NCBI GenBank assembly: GCA_031316255.1 | Contig: JALDQW010000001.1 | Location: forward strand, 682,001 to 746,000 | DNA from: Nitrosomonas sp. | GTDB lineage: Bacteria > Pseudomonadota > Gammaproteobacteria > Burkholderiales > Nitrosomonadaceae | Direction of reading: 5' to 3' | DNA length: 64,000 nt | Shown here: in pieces, positions 29,631-39,427 of the stretch | How the letters are laid out: each line of letters begins with the position of its first letter | Numbering within the stretch: position 1 is the first letter of the stretch | Translations under genes and position numbers: made by a program | The notes under the pieces: generated by a model | The model's input: only the letters and a program-made list of their open reading frames with translations | The model's database searches: none | Told to the model about the DNA's origin: nothing

Positions 29631-30712
29631 CTCAGTTTCAAGGTCGACAGACCCACCAGAACCAAAATAATGGTAATAATCCAGAATCTCACAACCACCT
29701 GGTTCTCTTTCCAGCCTTTCAATTCAAAGTGATGATGCAATGGCGCCATTCGAAAAATACGTCGTCCAGTCAGTTTGTAGGAGGCCACCTGCAACATCAC
29801 AGAAAGCGCTTCCATCACAAAAATACCACCCATAATAATCAGCACAATCTCCTGACGAACAATCACGGTTATTACGCCGAGCGCCGCGCCGAGAGATAGC
29901 GCGCCCACATCGCCCATGAACACTTCCGCCGGATACGTGTTAAACCATAAAAAAGCAAGACCGGCACCCGCCAAGGCGCCGCAGAAAACCGATAATTCAC
30001 CCGCATTCGGGATATAAGGAATACCCAGGTAATTTGCAAAAACGACATGACCGGCAACGTAAGCAAAAATTGCCAACGCACCGCCTATCATCACTGTCGG
30101 CATTATTGCCAAGCCATCCAGACCATCCGTTAAATTAACCGCATTGCTGGTGCCGACAATAACAAAGTAGGTCAGTATGATAAAACCGGTCACTCCCAAT
30201 GGAATCGCAATTTCCTTGAAAAAAGGCACGATCATATCGGTTTGTGCAGGCAATTCAGCAGTCACCGCCAGATATACCGCCACTGTAAATGCAATAACTG
30301 ATTGCCAAAAAAACTTGGCGCTAGCGGAGAGTCCTTTTGGGTTCCGATAAACAACCTTCCTGTAATCATCTACCCATCCAATAATGCCAAAACCCAACGT
30401 GGTCAGCAGTACCACCCAAATATAACGATTACTTAAATCCGCCCACAGCAAGGTCGTCAAAACAATCGCCACCAGAATTAACGCCCCGCCCATTGTCGGC
30501 GTACCTGCCTTGATCAAATGGGTTTGCGGCCCGTCATCGCGCACCGATTGTCCTATCTTGTAAGCGGTCAGTTTTCGAATCATGACCGGACCGATCAGAA
30601 ATGAAATTGCCAATGCTGTCAGTGCCGCAAGCATTGTACGTAATGTCAAATAACTAAATACATTGAACGCACGGATATCCTGAGCCAGCCATTGAGATAA
30701 CTCTAGCAACAT
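29627..30712 (-). CDS. mraY: Phospho-N-acetylmuramoyl-pentapeptide transferase MraY
   Basis: 361 residues, about ten membrane helices. It forms lipid I. Landmarks: [11 protein letters not shown], the Asp pair in [22 protein letters not shown] (Mg-binding Asp) and [14 protein letters not shown], ending with [22 protein letters not shown]. It follows murF after 106 bp, the largest gap in this part of the cluster. Confidence 0.98.
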   Translation of the reverse strand: MLLELSQWLAQDIRAFNVFSYLTLRTMLAALTALAISFLIGPVMIRKLTAYKIGQSVRDDGPQTHLIKAGTPTMGGALILVAIVLTTLLWADLSNRYIWVVLLTTLGFGIIGWVDDYRKVVYRNPKGLSASAKFFWQSVIAFTVAVYLAVTAELPAQTDMIVPFFKEIAIPLGVTGFIILTYFVIVGTSNAVNLTDGLDGLAIMPTVMIGGALAIFAYVAGHVVFANYLGIPYIPNAGELSVFCGALAGAGLAFLWFNTYPAEVFMGDVGALSLGAALGVITVIVRQEIVLIIMGGIFVMEALSVMLQVASYKLTGRRIFRMAPLHHHFELKGWKENQVVVRFWIITIILVLVGLSTLKLR

Positions 30713-30818
30713 GGCAACGTCCTCAGCCCAATTAAACCAATCTGTACTATTTGCTTGCTTCGCATCATCTTCGCAGATTCTGACAATGCATTATTTATGA
30801 AACAACGCATAAGCATGA

Positions 30819-32216
30819 TCATGCCTCCAGCCTATCGACAACCCGTTCCATTCGCATAAATCGGGACCCTTTAACAAGCACAGTAACGTCTTCATTCAGC
30901 AAACTTTCCGCCACATCCAGCAATTCATCCATGCTATTGAAATGCTCGGCGCCTTGACCAAACGCAGCACTTGCGAACTGACTCAATTCACCCAGTGTCA
31001 ACAGCTTATCCAGTTTGGCATGTCGCGCTTCTTCACCGATTGTTCGATGCAAGTCAACCGATGATTCACCCAGTTCACCCATGTCCCCGAGCACCAGGAT
31101 CCTTTTACCCGCCGCAGCCGTCAAGACTGCCAGAGCTGCACGCACCGACTCCGGATTTGCGTTGTAACTGTCGTCTATCAACACTGAATGCCGCAATCCT
31201 TTTTTTCTCTGCAACCGCCCGCGCACTCCCCTGAAATTCTCCAGCCCCGCAGCAATTGTTTTGCCATCGATTTCAACCGCCACCGCGGCGGCAGCTGCCG
31301 CTAGCGCATTTCGGATATTATGCACACCGGGCACCTGCAGATTTACGTTTACAACACCGTCGGGAAGGTGTAATTGCAGTGAACTGTCATATCCGTCCGC
31401 CTGGTATTCTGCAAACACCTGTGCTTGCTTAGCCTGCTGACCCAATCCAAAATCAATAATCCGCCGACTCCCTGCAAACCTATGCCATAAGGATGCGTAG
31501 CGATCGTCTGCATTCACGATCGCAGTGCCATGTTCAGCGAGCCCTGAGAAAATCTCGCCTTTAGCCTGCGCTACCGCTTCCACTGTACCCAGGCCCTGTA
31601 TATGGGCTAATCCTGCATTGGTTACTACAGCCACATCCGGTTTTGCCAGTTGAGTCAGATAAGCAATTTCACCCATATGATTCATGCCCATTTCAATCAC
31701 TGCATAGCGATGTGTATCGCGCATTCGCAGCAACATCAATGGCATACCGATATCGTTATTCAGATTACCTTCGGTCGCCAGTACTCTTGAATTTGCCGAT
31801 ATACTTTGTCCTGTGATATCCGCATTTCCCAGCGACTGACAAAGTATTGCCGCCAGCATATCTTTCACGGTTGTTTTTCCATTACTGCCTGTAACAGCAA
31901 TGACCGGCATTGAAAACCGGCCGCGCCAGAATGCGGCCAACTGTCCCAATTTCAAACGCGTGTCATCCACTTGAAGAAATGATATGTCTGTGGACAGCAC
32001 ATCATCATCCGCATTCAGCCCGACCATGGCTGCTACGGCACCGTTATTTTGTGCAGCACGGACAAAACGAGATCCTTCGAATCTTTCACCAGACAAAGCC
32101 ACAAAAAGATCGCCACTCTTGAGCGTCCTGCTATCCGTACTTACGCCGGTAAACAAAACATTTTCACCTCGCCATCGCGCATTCAGAGCTTGAGCGGCTT
32201 CCTGTAATAACATCAT
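30819..32216 (-). CDS. murF: UDP-MurNAc-tripeptide D-alanyl-D-alanine ligase
   Basis: 465 residues. Substrate domain with FTGVSTDSRTLKSGDLFVAL, ATP loop VTGSNGKTTVKDMLAAIL, and DDSYNANPESVRAAL with the conserved Asn. It attaches D-Ala-D-Ala to the nucleotide tripeptide. The start overlaps the murE stop by 4 bp. Confidence 0.98.
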   Translation of the reverse strand: MMLLQEAAQALNARWRGENVLFTGVSTDSRTLKSGDLFVALSGERFEGSRFVRAAQNNGAVAAMVGLNADDDVLSTDISFLQVDDTRLKLGQLAAFWRGRFSMPVIAVTGSNGKTTVKDMLAAILCQSLGNADITGQSISANSRVLATEGNLNNDIGMPLMLLRMRDTHRYAVIEMGMNHMGEIAYLTQLAKPDVAVVTNAGLAHIQGLGTVEAVAQAKGEIFSGLAEHGTAIVNADDRYASLWHRFAGSRRIIDFGLGQQAKQAQVFAEYQADGYDSSLQLHLPDGVVNVNLQVPGVHNIRNALAAAAAAVAVEIDGKTIAAGLENFRGVRGRLQRKKGLRHSVLIDDSYNANPESVRAALAVLTAAAGKRILVLGDMGELGESSVDLHRTIGEEARHAKLDKLLTLGELSQFASAAFGQGAEHFNSMDELLDVAESLLNEDVTVLVKGSRFMRMERVVDRLEA

Positions 32217-33769
32217 GCCCGCCCTCTTTTTTTACCTGATAAGTCATGGAGTATCTGCTGCACAACAACAGCGTCACTGAACGGTATTTTTTGTCCTTTG
32301 ATCTCCTGGTAATTTTCGTGCCCCTTACCGGCAACCAATACAACATCATCTGAAGAAGCACTGCTGATCGATTGATAAATCGCCAATTCACGATTGATTT
32401 CAACTTGATAATTATCTCGATCTGCGCCGGATATGATGTCATTAACAATCGCTTGGGAATCTTCGTTACGCGGATTATCGCTGGTAAAAATAACATCATC
32501 CGCATAACGCGTAGCCACGCCCCCGATCAATTGCCGCTTACCTTTGTCCCGTTCACCGCCACACCCCAATACGCAATGTAAACGCCCCGATCCCCGGGTC
32601 ATTTTTTTTGTTTCACGGGAAATTTGCAAAATCTCGCGCAATGTCATTAGCACCTTCTCCAATGCATCCGGCGTATGCGCATAATCCACAATCACAACAG
32701 GCTGACTCCCACCACCAAATTTTTCCATACGCCCCGTAATCGGCTGGACATATTGAAGCGCTCTGACCGCGTCTGTAAAAGCAACGCCACTTGCCAAAAG
32801 TGCTGCCGCCACTGCCAACAAGTTCGCTGCATTAAATTTACCCGTCAGATCAGTTTTCAAATGTTCGCGACTGCCTTGGAATTCGATATCGAATTCAAGA
32901 CCATGCAGATCTACCTTAAGATTGGATCCATACACCATCCAACATTGTTGGGAAGCAGACTTAATCGCCTCTTTTCTGAATCCGTACCCGATGACTTGTA
33001 CAGGCTCGCAAGCGAGTTGCTGCAGCAGTTCAATTCCAAGTACGTCATCAATATTGACAACCGCATACTTCAAACCCGGCCAGAAAAAAAGGCGCGCCTT
33101 GGCCGCAGCATAGGCATCCATATCCTGGTGATAATCCAGATGATCACGTGATAAATTCGTCAATACTGCAACAGATAACGTTATGCCGTTAATACGGCCT
33201 TGCACGATACCGTGCGAGGAAACTTCCATCGCCACGTTTTTAGCGCCATTTTGTAAGAAGCGTGCCAGATTCTTCTGCAACGATACCGAATCTGGCGTTG
33301 TATTCACCGTCGTTTCTAGCGCATTGATAAAACCATTACCCAGTGTTCCTACCACAGCCGTTTTTTTTCGCAATTTTTCCATGGCCTGCGCATACCAATG
33401 ACTACACGATGTTTTACCATTTGTTCCGGTAAAACCGACCACGTTCAATGTATGAGACGGGTGACCATACACATGATCTGCAATAAATCCGACTTTATCC
33501 CGAAGATTCGCAACAGTCATTGAGGGTATGGACCATTCAGGGTTCCATGTAAAATCATGCGCATCCCATATCACAGCATTAGCGCCCGATGCAATGGCTT
33601 GCGGTATAAATCTGCGCGCATCGACTTTTTCACCCACCAAAGCTACAAAAGTATCGCCTGCCTGCACACAACGACTGTCTGTCACCAGATTTTGAACGGG
33701 TACACCCAGTTTTTCCAGCTGGCGATAATCAAACAATTTGCCTGTTTTATCAGCCATAACCTGGTTCAT
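32213..33769 (-). CDS. murE: UDP-MurNAc-L-Ala-D-Glu:meso-diaminopimelate ligase
   Basis: 518 residues. TDSRCVQAGDTFVAL, ATP loop GFTGTNGKTSCSHWYAQAM, EVSSHGIVQGRINGI and the DNPRNED motif that selects meso-diaminopimelate over lysine. The latter predicts ordinary Gram-negative peptidoglycan. The start overlaps the ftsI stop by 4 bp. Confidence 0.98.
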   Translation of the reverse strand: MNQVMADKTGKLFDYRQLEKLGVPVQNLVTDSRCVQAGDTFVALVGEKVDARRFIPQAIASGANAVIWDAHDFTWNPEWSIPSMTVANLRDKVGFIADHVYGHPSHTLNVVGFTGTNGKTSCSHWYAQAMEKLRKKTAVVGTLGNGFINALETTVNTTPDSVSLQKNLARFLQNGAKNVAMEVSSHGIVQGRINGITLSVAVLTNLSRDHLDYHQDMDAYAAAKARLFFWPGLKYAVVNIDDVLGIELLQQLACEPVQVIGYGFRKEAIKSASQQCWMVYGSNLKVDLHGLEFDIEFQGSREHLKTDLTGKFNAANLLAVAAALLASGVAFTDAVRALQYVQPITGRMEKFGGGSQPVVIVDYAHTPDALEKVLMTLREILQISRETKKMTRGSGRLHCVLGCGGERDKGKRQLIGGVATRYADDVIFTSDNPRNEDSQAIVNDIISGADRDNYQVEINRELAIYQSISSASSDDVVLVAGKGHENYQEIKGQKIPFSDAVVVQQILHDLSGKKRGRA

Positions 33770-35505
33770 CCTTCTCCGTTCATCGTCGATACGACTGAAA
33801 AATTCACACCATTATTCGCTGGCGGCGCATCGTGAGGCACATTTAGAATGCGTAGCGCACCAACCATGACCTGGCTGAATATTGGCGCCGCCACAGCGCC
33901 GCCAAAGTATTTTCCTGCGGAGGGTTCATCAAGCATAACAGCAATGATTAAACGCGGTCTGGAAACAGGCGCATAACCGACAAATGAGGAAATATAACGA
34001 TTCTTGGCATACCGCCCATCAACCAGTTTATGTGCAGTTCCCGTTTTTCCAGCCACGCGGTAACCGTTCACCTGTGCCAGTGGAGCGGTACCCTTAGACT
34101 GCGTGGCCATTTCCAGCATTTGACTGACAGCAAACGCTGTTTCACTCGAAATAACACGTTGACCCATAACTGGAAAGGCCTGCTTCTCAAGCGCAACCGG
34201 CTTGAGTTCGCCGCCCGTGGTAAAAATCGTATACGCACGCGCAAGTTGCATCAAAGAAACCGAAATGCCATGACCGAATGACATTGTTGCCTGCTCAATG
34301 GGGCGCCATTGATTATAGGGGCGAAGCAAGCCACTTGCTTCGCCCGGAAAACTCGTTCCGATAGGCACACCAAAGCCGACATTGTTATACATTTCCCACA
34401 ATGTTTGCGGCAGTAGCGACAAAGCAATTTTTACAGTTCCGACATTGCTGGAAACCTGTATCACCTCTGCAACCGACAATAAACCTTTATTGCTTACATC
34501 ACGTATTGTAGAGCGCCCGACTTTGAATGTTCCGGGCGAAGTCTGCAATACTGTATCGGGATTAACATGACCGATCTCAATGGCCGTTGCTATCGGAAAC
34601 GGTTTTAGCGTCGAACCCGGTTCAAATGTATCAATCAATGCACGATTGCGAAGTCTGTTGCTTGTAATGCTTGATCTTGAATTCGGGTTATAAACCGGGA
34701 AATTGGTCAGTGCCAGCACTTCTCCTGTTTGCGCGTCCAGTACCACAATACTGCCAGCTTTTGCCTTATGGGCGGCAACGGCGGATTTCAATTCTCGATG
34801 CGCGATATGCTGAATTCTTCTATCCAATGACAAAACCACATCCTGCCCTGGCTTCGGAAGCCGGATATTTTCTACATCTTCTATAATGCGACCTTTATTA
34901 TCCTTGATCACACGGCGACTTCCCATTTCGCCAGTCAGCACATCATTCCATCCGCGCTCGACACCTTCCTGACCTTGGTCATTAATATCGGTAAAACCGA
35001 CCACATGCGCCGCACCCTCTCCTTCGGGGTAATAACGCTTAAACTCTGTTTTAAATGCAACACCTGGAATATTTAAAGCGTCTATACGCTCGGCTATTTC
35101 CGGTACAATTTGCCGTTTCAGATAGACAAAGCGCCCCCGGTCTCGATAGATCCGTTTTTCGACTTCGCTTTTATCCATTTCCAGCAAGCGCGCCAACTGC
35201 TCCAATTGAACAGGTGTTATTTTTAAAATTTGGGGATCGACATAAACGGAAGCAACCGGCGAACTGATCGCCAGTATTTCCCCATTACGATCAGTAATCA
35301 TGCCCCGATCGGCATTCATTTCGACAATACGGCTGTAGCGCGCCTCACCCTCCTGCTGCAAAAAATCGTTATGCATGCCCTGCAAATACGCTGCGCGCGC
35401 CACCAGACTCATCAAACCCGCAATCAAACAGCCAAACAATAGCGATGAGCGACCTGGAGACAGTTTTGGTTGTGAGGAAGTCGCAGAATTAAAATTTTTC
35501 AACAT
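33766..35505 (-). CDS. ftsI: Septal transpeptidase FtsI (PBP3)
   Basis: 579 residues from ATG 35505; an alternative ATG at 35532 adds nine residues. One N-terminal membrane helix (LLFGCLIAGLMSLVARAAYLQ), a PBP dimerisation domain, and the transpeptidase domain with FEPGSTLKPFPI (active Ser and Lys), SSNVG and KTGTAHK. It cross-links septal peptidoglycan together with FtsW. It overlaps ftsL by 17 bp. Confidence 0.96.
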   Translation of the reverse strand: MLKNFNSATSSQPKLSPGRSSLLFGCLIAGLMSLVARAAYLQGMHNDFLQQEGEARYSRIVEMNADRGMITDRNGEILAISSPVASVYVDPQILKITPVQLEQLARLLEMDKSEVEKRIYRDRGRFVYLKRQIVPEIAERIDALNIPGVAFKTEFKRYYPEGEGAAHVVGFTDINDQGQEGVERGWNDVLTGEMGSRRVIKDNKGRIIEDVENIRLPKPGQDVVLSLDRRIQHIAHRELKSAVAAHKAKAGSIVVLDAQTGEVLALTNFPVYNPNSRSSITSNRLRNRALIDTFEPGSTLKPFPIATAIEIGHVNPDTVLQTSPGTFKVGRSTIRDVSNKGLLSVAEVIQVSSNVGTVKIALSLLPQTLWEMYNNVGFGVPIGTSFPGEASGLLRPYNQWRPIEQATMSFGHGISVSLMQLARAYTIFTTGGELKPVALEKQAFPVMGQRVISSETAFAVSQMLEMATQSKGTAPLAQVNGYRVAGKTGTAHKLVDGRYAKNRYISSFVGYAPVSRPRLIIAVMLDEPSAGKYFGGAVAAPIFSQVMVGALRILNVPHDAPPANNGVNFSVVSTMNGEG

Positions 35506-35830
35506 GATCAAGTACCGCCCACCGTGATTCATCTACTTTCTTTGCCGAAATTATCTGCACATGATCAGCAGAAGGCACCTCCATATTCAATTGTTTTCTA
35601 GCAGAATTTTCTATTAACTGTCGTGCAATAAGTGTACTTTGTTCCAGCTGCAACTTGCCCCATTCAACTTCCAGCTTTCGGGTTATTTTATTTTCATTTT
35701 CCAAAGCCATATTCAGTTTGCGCGTCTCATGCTGCGCCGTCACCAGAGCTAGCGCACAAATCACAAACATCACGATTAAAATAAGATTCAATTTAAACAT
35801 TCGCACATGTATTTGTTTTGAATCAAACAC
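35489..35830 (-). CDS. ftsL: Cell division protein FtsL
   Basis: Up to 113 residues from a GTG at 35830 that overlaps the rsmH stop by 8 bp; an ATG at 35800 is an alternative. A single membrane helix (LNLILIVMFVICALALVTA) is followed by a leucine-zipper-like coiled coil (LNMALENENKITRKLEVEWGKLQLEQSTL). It forms the FtsQLB complex that activates FtsWI. The small size and position between rsmH and ftsI fix the identity. Confidence 0.9.
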   Translation of the reverse strand: MFDSKQIHVRMFKLNLILIVMFVICALALVTAQHETRKLNMALENENKITRKLEVEWGKLQLEQSTLIARQLIENSARKQLNMEVPSADHVQIISAKKVDESRWAVLDHVEKF

Positions 35831-36785
35831 GTTCAGCCACGCGCATTACCGCACTCCTGGAACGCACATTTGCCGCGATTTCCGTTTGACCTGGACGTAT
35901 CGCTCTACCAATCACTTTAAACTGTTGTTGACTCATTTTTCTCAATTCGGCCTCCCGCAACGGAATTCCACGCGGCACATGATCTGTTTGCGAAGACGCC
36001 CTCATAAAACGCTTCACCATTCTGTCTTCCAGAGAATGGAAGCTAATCACGACCAGGCGTCCTCCCGGCCTGAGCAAATCCACACTTTGGTGCAACGCTA
36101 GCGACAACTCCTCAAGCTCCTGATTGATAGCAATCCGTATCGCCTGAAAAGTGCGCGTCGCCGGACTCTGCTTGCCCTCCCGCTTACGTTCACGTGAACG
36201 GACAACCGCTGTGACAATCTCGGCAAGTTGCAATGTGGTAATAATAGGCCGCCGCGCTCTTGCCACAACAATCGCTCTTGCAATCGACCCAGCATACCGT
36301 TCTTCGCCATATTCTCTAATCACTCTCTCTAGTTCTGTTTCAGATACCGTTTCAATCCATTGTGCAGCCGTCTGCCCTTGAGTGATGTCCATTCGCATAT
36401 CGAGCGGACCGTCTGCACGTAAACTAAAACCCCTTTCCGCATCCAGTTGCGGTGAAGATATGCCCAAATCCAACAAAATCCCGTCAACCTTCTGCACATC
36501 CATCTCGCACAATAACTGTTGCATTTGCGAGAACCTGCCATGCCTGATATAGAAATGAGGTGCATTTGCTGCCAACTCGGCGTTCAACAACTTTTCCTGT
36601 CTTCCCGCTTCAACTGCCGCCCAATCCCTATCCAATGCAATCAATCTTCCTTTTTGATTCAAACATGACAGAATCAAACGGCTGTGACCACCACGCCCAT
36701 ACGTTCCATCAACATAAACACCATCCGGTCTGATCGCCAGCGCTTCTACCGCCTCATGAAGCAAGACTGTAATATGCTCCGACAA
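35823..36785 (-). CDS. rsmH: 16S rRNA (cytosine-1402-N4) methyltransferase RsmH
   Basis: 320 residues. It begins HITVLLHEAVEALAIRPDGVYVDGTYGRGGHSRLIL, with the SAM motif DGTYGRGGHS, DLGISSPQLD and the C-terminal RPGGRLVVISFHSLEDRMVKRFM. It methylates C1402 of 16S rRNA together with RsmI. It lies 15 bp after mraZ. Confidence 0.97.
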   Translation of the reverse strand: MSEHITVLLHEAVEALAIRPDGVYVDGTYGRGGHSRLILSCLNQKGRLIALDRDWAAVEAGRQEKLLNAELAANAPHFYIRHGRFSQMQQLLCEMDVQKVDGILLDLGISSPQLDAERGFSLRADGPLDMRMDITQGQTAAQWIETVSETELERVIREYGEERYAGSIARAIVVARARRPIITTLQLAEIVTAVVRSRERKREGKQSPATRTFQAIRIAINQELEELSLALHQSVDLLRPGGRLVVISFHSLEDRMVKRFMRASSQTDHVPRGIPLREAELRKMSQQQFKVIGRAIRPGQTEIAANVRSRSAVMRVAERV

Positions 36786-36800
36786 AAAATCACCGTTTCT

Positions 36801-37247
36801 TCATAAAGAAAACCCCTCCAACTCAGGCGGCATATCCTTATCACTAAAAGACAACGCGTCTTCAATCACCTGATTCCATCCTCCTTCATCCCATAACTCA
36901 AACTTTTCCCCTTGTCCAACCAACACGACTTCCTTTGTCAAGTTCGCAAAACGGCGCAAAGGTGGCGCAACCAGGATACGTCCTGCGCCATCCATTTCAA
37001 CATCGCTGGCATTACCAATAAGGAGGCGCTGCAAACTACGCGTTTTCGAGTCAAAACTGGACAGACTATTCAGTCGCTGTTCAATGGGTTCCCATGCTGG
37101 CTGAGGATAGACCAATAGGCATTTAGACGGATCGGCAGTCACGATCAAATGCCCCGAGCATTTGGATACCAGCTCACCACGATACCTTGCGGGTATCGCA
37201 ATCCTGCCTTTTGCATCCAAACTGAGCTGCGTGACACCACGAAACAT
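36801..37247 (-). CDS. mraZ: Transcriptional regulator MraZ
   Basis: 148 residues with two SpoVT/AbrB-like halves, each with the DxxxR motif: LDAKGRIAIPARYR (about 10-23) and MDGAGRILVAPPLR (about 85-98). MraZ forms a ring and represses the division cluster by binding repeats ahead of its own gene. Such repeats are seen at 37291-37326. It is the first gene of the cluster. Confidence 0.96.
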   Translation of the reverse strand: MFRGVTQLSLDAKGRIAIPARYRGELVSKCSGHLIVTADPSKCLLVYPQPAWEPIEQRLNSLSSFDSKTRSLQRLLIGNASDVEMDGAGRILVAPPLRRFANLTKEVVLVGQGEKFELWDEGGWNQVIEDALSFSDKDMPPELEGFSL

Positions 37248-37290
37248 GTTGCCCTCTCATGATTAGAGGAAAAGTTAACCTGAACTTTTA

Positions 37291-37326
37291 CCCACAATTC
37301 ACCACTTTCTTACAATTGTCCCCCAC
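37291..37326 (-). promoter_or_regulatory. Probable MraZ-binding repeats
   Basis: On the minus strand three GTGG-type boxes occur: TGGGG near 37325, TGGTG near 37304 and TGGGT near 37294. The steps are 21 and 10 bases, so all lie on one helical face. E. coli MraZ binds TGGGN repeats spaced by 5 nt, the same 10-base period. The first box abuts the -10 element, as expected for repression. Confidence 0.5.
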
Positions 37327-37353
37327 TTTAATGAAAAAAATATAACTCGTCAA
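37325..37353 (-). promoter_or_regulatory. Promoter of the division and cell-wall cluster
   Basis: On the minus strand TTGACG (37348-37353), a 17-bp spacer and TAAAGT (37325-37330) form a sigma-70-type promoter 78 bp ahead of mraZ. Its -10 box overlaps the first MraZ-type repeat. Confidence 0.5.
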
Positions 37354-37996
37354 GTAAAATACAGATATTTTATTTATATGACAAAGACTTAATGATCGGA
37401 CATTTCGCGCCACTTATCCTGCAAAAAGATACAAAAAAATAGACAGATAGTCTGGTTTTTGAAAGTAACAACACAGGTTTTGGGAGAAACGTGATTAGAT
37501 TATTTTGCTGACAGGTAAAAAAGTGAATTTACCCCTGACAAATCACAACAAATGACGTTAAATGACGGGTGAATGTCTCAGAATGTACCTCAAAAATAGA
37601 TAAATTTGATCAATGGCCGTTCAATATAAGCCGGAAGATAATCTGGTGCCTTTACCCTTTAATCTTATAAAAAGTGCAACCTTGAATTAATAGCGGCTCG
37701 CAATTTTTCTCCATTGCAAATATGTGCATAGTATGAAATCATCTGTAACTCGATAAGGTCTAAGGTAAGTCAGCAGATCAAAAAGAACAAATCCAACATT
37801 AAAACACTTATTCTATGAAAATTATCCCACTAACCCTAACCGCTTATACTGTTACCCTTGCACCGATTGCTGCTTAACAGTTTTCCATGTCATTCGATAT
37901 AAAGATATAAAGGATTCAAGGCTTGTTTTTAATTCTTTTTATCAAATTTTATTCTTTTATAATTTATCCCGTCCCGGGACTAACAAGAATTCATAC
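37354..37996. other. AT-rich intergenic region between mraZ and czcC
   Basis: About 640 bp between divergent operons. It holds a 20-codon frame at 37815-37877 whose product (MKIIPLTLTAYTVTLAPIAA) looks like a bare signal peptide, a TATAAT box at 37958-37963 and a perfect palindrome GTCCCGGGAC at 37971-37980, 16 bp before czcC. No longer gene is seen. Confidence 0.4.
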
Positions 37997-39364
37997 ATGA
38001 ACGCAAATGGAATACTGGCAGCAGTGTTTTATCGCCACCGTCAGTCAAGAATGATTGTACTATTGATACTGGCTCTGGGTTTTGCTGCAGTTTCGGTAGC
38101 GGAAAACAACGCAACCGGAGTTTTTTCTCAACCCAATGAAGACACCGCACATGCACATGTATTACCAATAGAAGGGGAAATTCTCACGCTGCGCAATTCA
38201 ATACAGCTCGCACTGGAACACAACCCCGATCTCGCGTCTTTCGAAAAAGAAATAAAGGCTCTGCATGGTTTAACCATACAGGCTAATTTGTTGCCCAATC
38301 CTGTCATCCAGTATGACGGAGAAGATGTCAGTTCCCGCTCGCATGGGCCAGGTGCACGATTTGATTCGCTTCGCATTATTCAATTGTTCGAAACCGGTGG
38401 CAAGCGTTCGGCACGCACGAAGGCCGCTTTGCTGGGTCAGGAAAGCGCCGAGCAGGACTATGAGGCCAGACGGCTGGATTTGATTGCCCGGGTTGCCAAT
38501 ATGTTTCTGGATGTTCTATCGGGACAGGAGCGGTTGAAGCTTGCATTGGCCGGTCAGGAACTTGCACAAAAGGTGGTCGATGCGGCGAGTAAACGTGTCA
38601 TTGCTGGCAAAGCGCCACCGATTGAAGAAACACGGGCGCAAGTCGCGCTTGCGACGGCGAATATCGAAGTGGAGCAGGCGCAGCGTAATCTGATTTCTTT
38701 TCGCAGACAGCTTGCCCTGCTATGGGGAAGTCAGAATCCTGTTTTTTCAAATGTCATCGGCGAACTCGAAACATTTGTGGTGATACCTGAATTGGGCGAA
38801 CTGGAAACACGCTTGCTGCAAAACCCATTAGCCCTGCGCAGCCTGAAAAATCTCGAACAGCGGCAAGCAATGTTGACACTTGAAAAAGCGCGGCGAATTC
38901 CGGACATTACCTTAAATGCTGGCGTCAGGCGTTATGGCTGGGATATTCCCAATGACACCACAGCGCTGGTCGGTCTCTCCATACCGTTGCCACTGTTTGA
39001 CAGAAATCAGGGGAATCTGATGGCGGCACAGCAGCGCATCAATCGTGCGGTGGATGAGCAGGCTGCGATGGAACTGCAATTGAGGACGCTGCTGACGCAG
39101 GCTTATGAATCGCTTATCGCGGCGGACACACAAATCAATTTGTTACGCGAGGAAATACTTCCCGGAGCACGGGAAACATTCAGAATGGCAAGCCGTGGTT
39201 ACGAATTGGGCAGATTCGGGTTTCTGGAATTGCTCGACGCCCAGCGCACTTTATTTCAAAACCAGACGCTATATCTGCAAGCATTAACCAATTACCAGCG
39301 TTTGATCAATGAAATTGAGCGTTTGATTGCTGGCCCTATGGAATATATGAGTTACGAGCAATGA
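37997..39364 (+). CDS. czcC: CzcC-like outer membrane factor of a metal efflux system
   Basis: 455 residues of the TolC/OEP family. The N-terminal signal region (MIVLLILALGFAAVSVA, about 19-35) suggests the true start may be the ATG near residue 19. Two OEP repeats are rich in coiled coil (ALEHNPDLASFEKEIKAL... and LLDAQRTLFQNQTLYLQALTNYQ). It forms the trimeric outer-membrane channel for the CzcBA pump encoded next. Confidence 0.88.
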   Translation: MNANGILAAVFYRHRQSRMIVLLILALGFAAVSVAENNATGVFSQPNEDTAHAHVLPIEGEILTLRNSIQLALEHNPDLASFEKEIKALHGLTIQANLLPNPVIQYDGEDVSSRSHGPGARFDSLRIIQLFETGGKRSARTKAALLGQESAEQDYEARRLDLIARVANMFLDVLSGQERLKLALAGQELAQKVVDAASKRVIAGKAPPIEETRAQVALATANIEVEQAQRNLISFRRQLALLWGSQNPVFSNVIGELETFVVIPELGELETRLLQNPLALRSLKNLEQRQAMLTLEKARRIPDITLNAGVRRYGWDIPNDTTALVGLSIPLPLFDRNQGNLMAAQQRINRAVDEQAAMELQLRTLLTQAYESLIAADTQINLLREEILPGARETFRMASRGYELGRFGFLELLDAQRTLFQNQTLYLQALTNYQRLINEIERLIAGPMEYMSYEQ

Positions 39365-39427
39365 CAAAATTTCAAGCTGAGGTGAGTAAAAAATTGTCGG
39401 ATCGATCTGGGAGCTAAGGAGAACATT

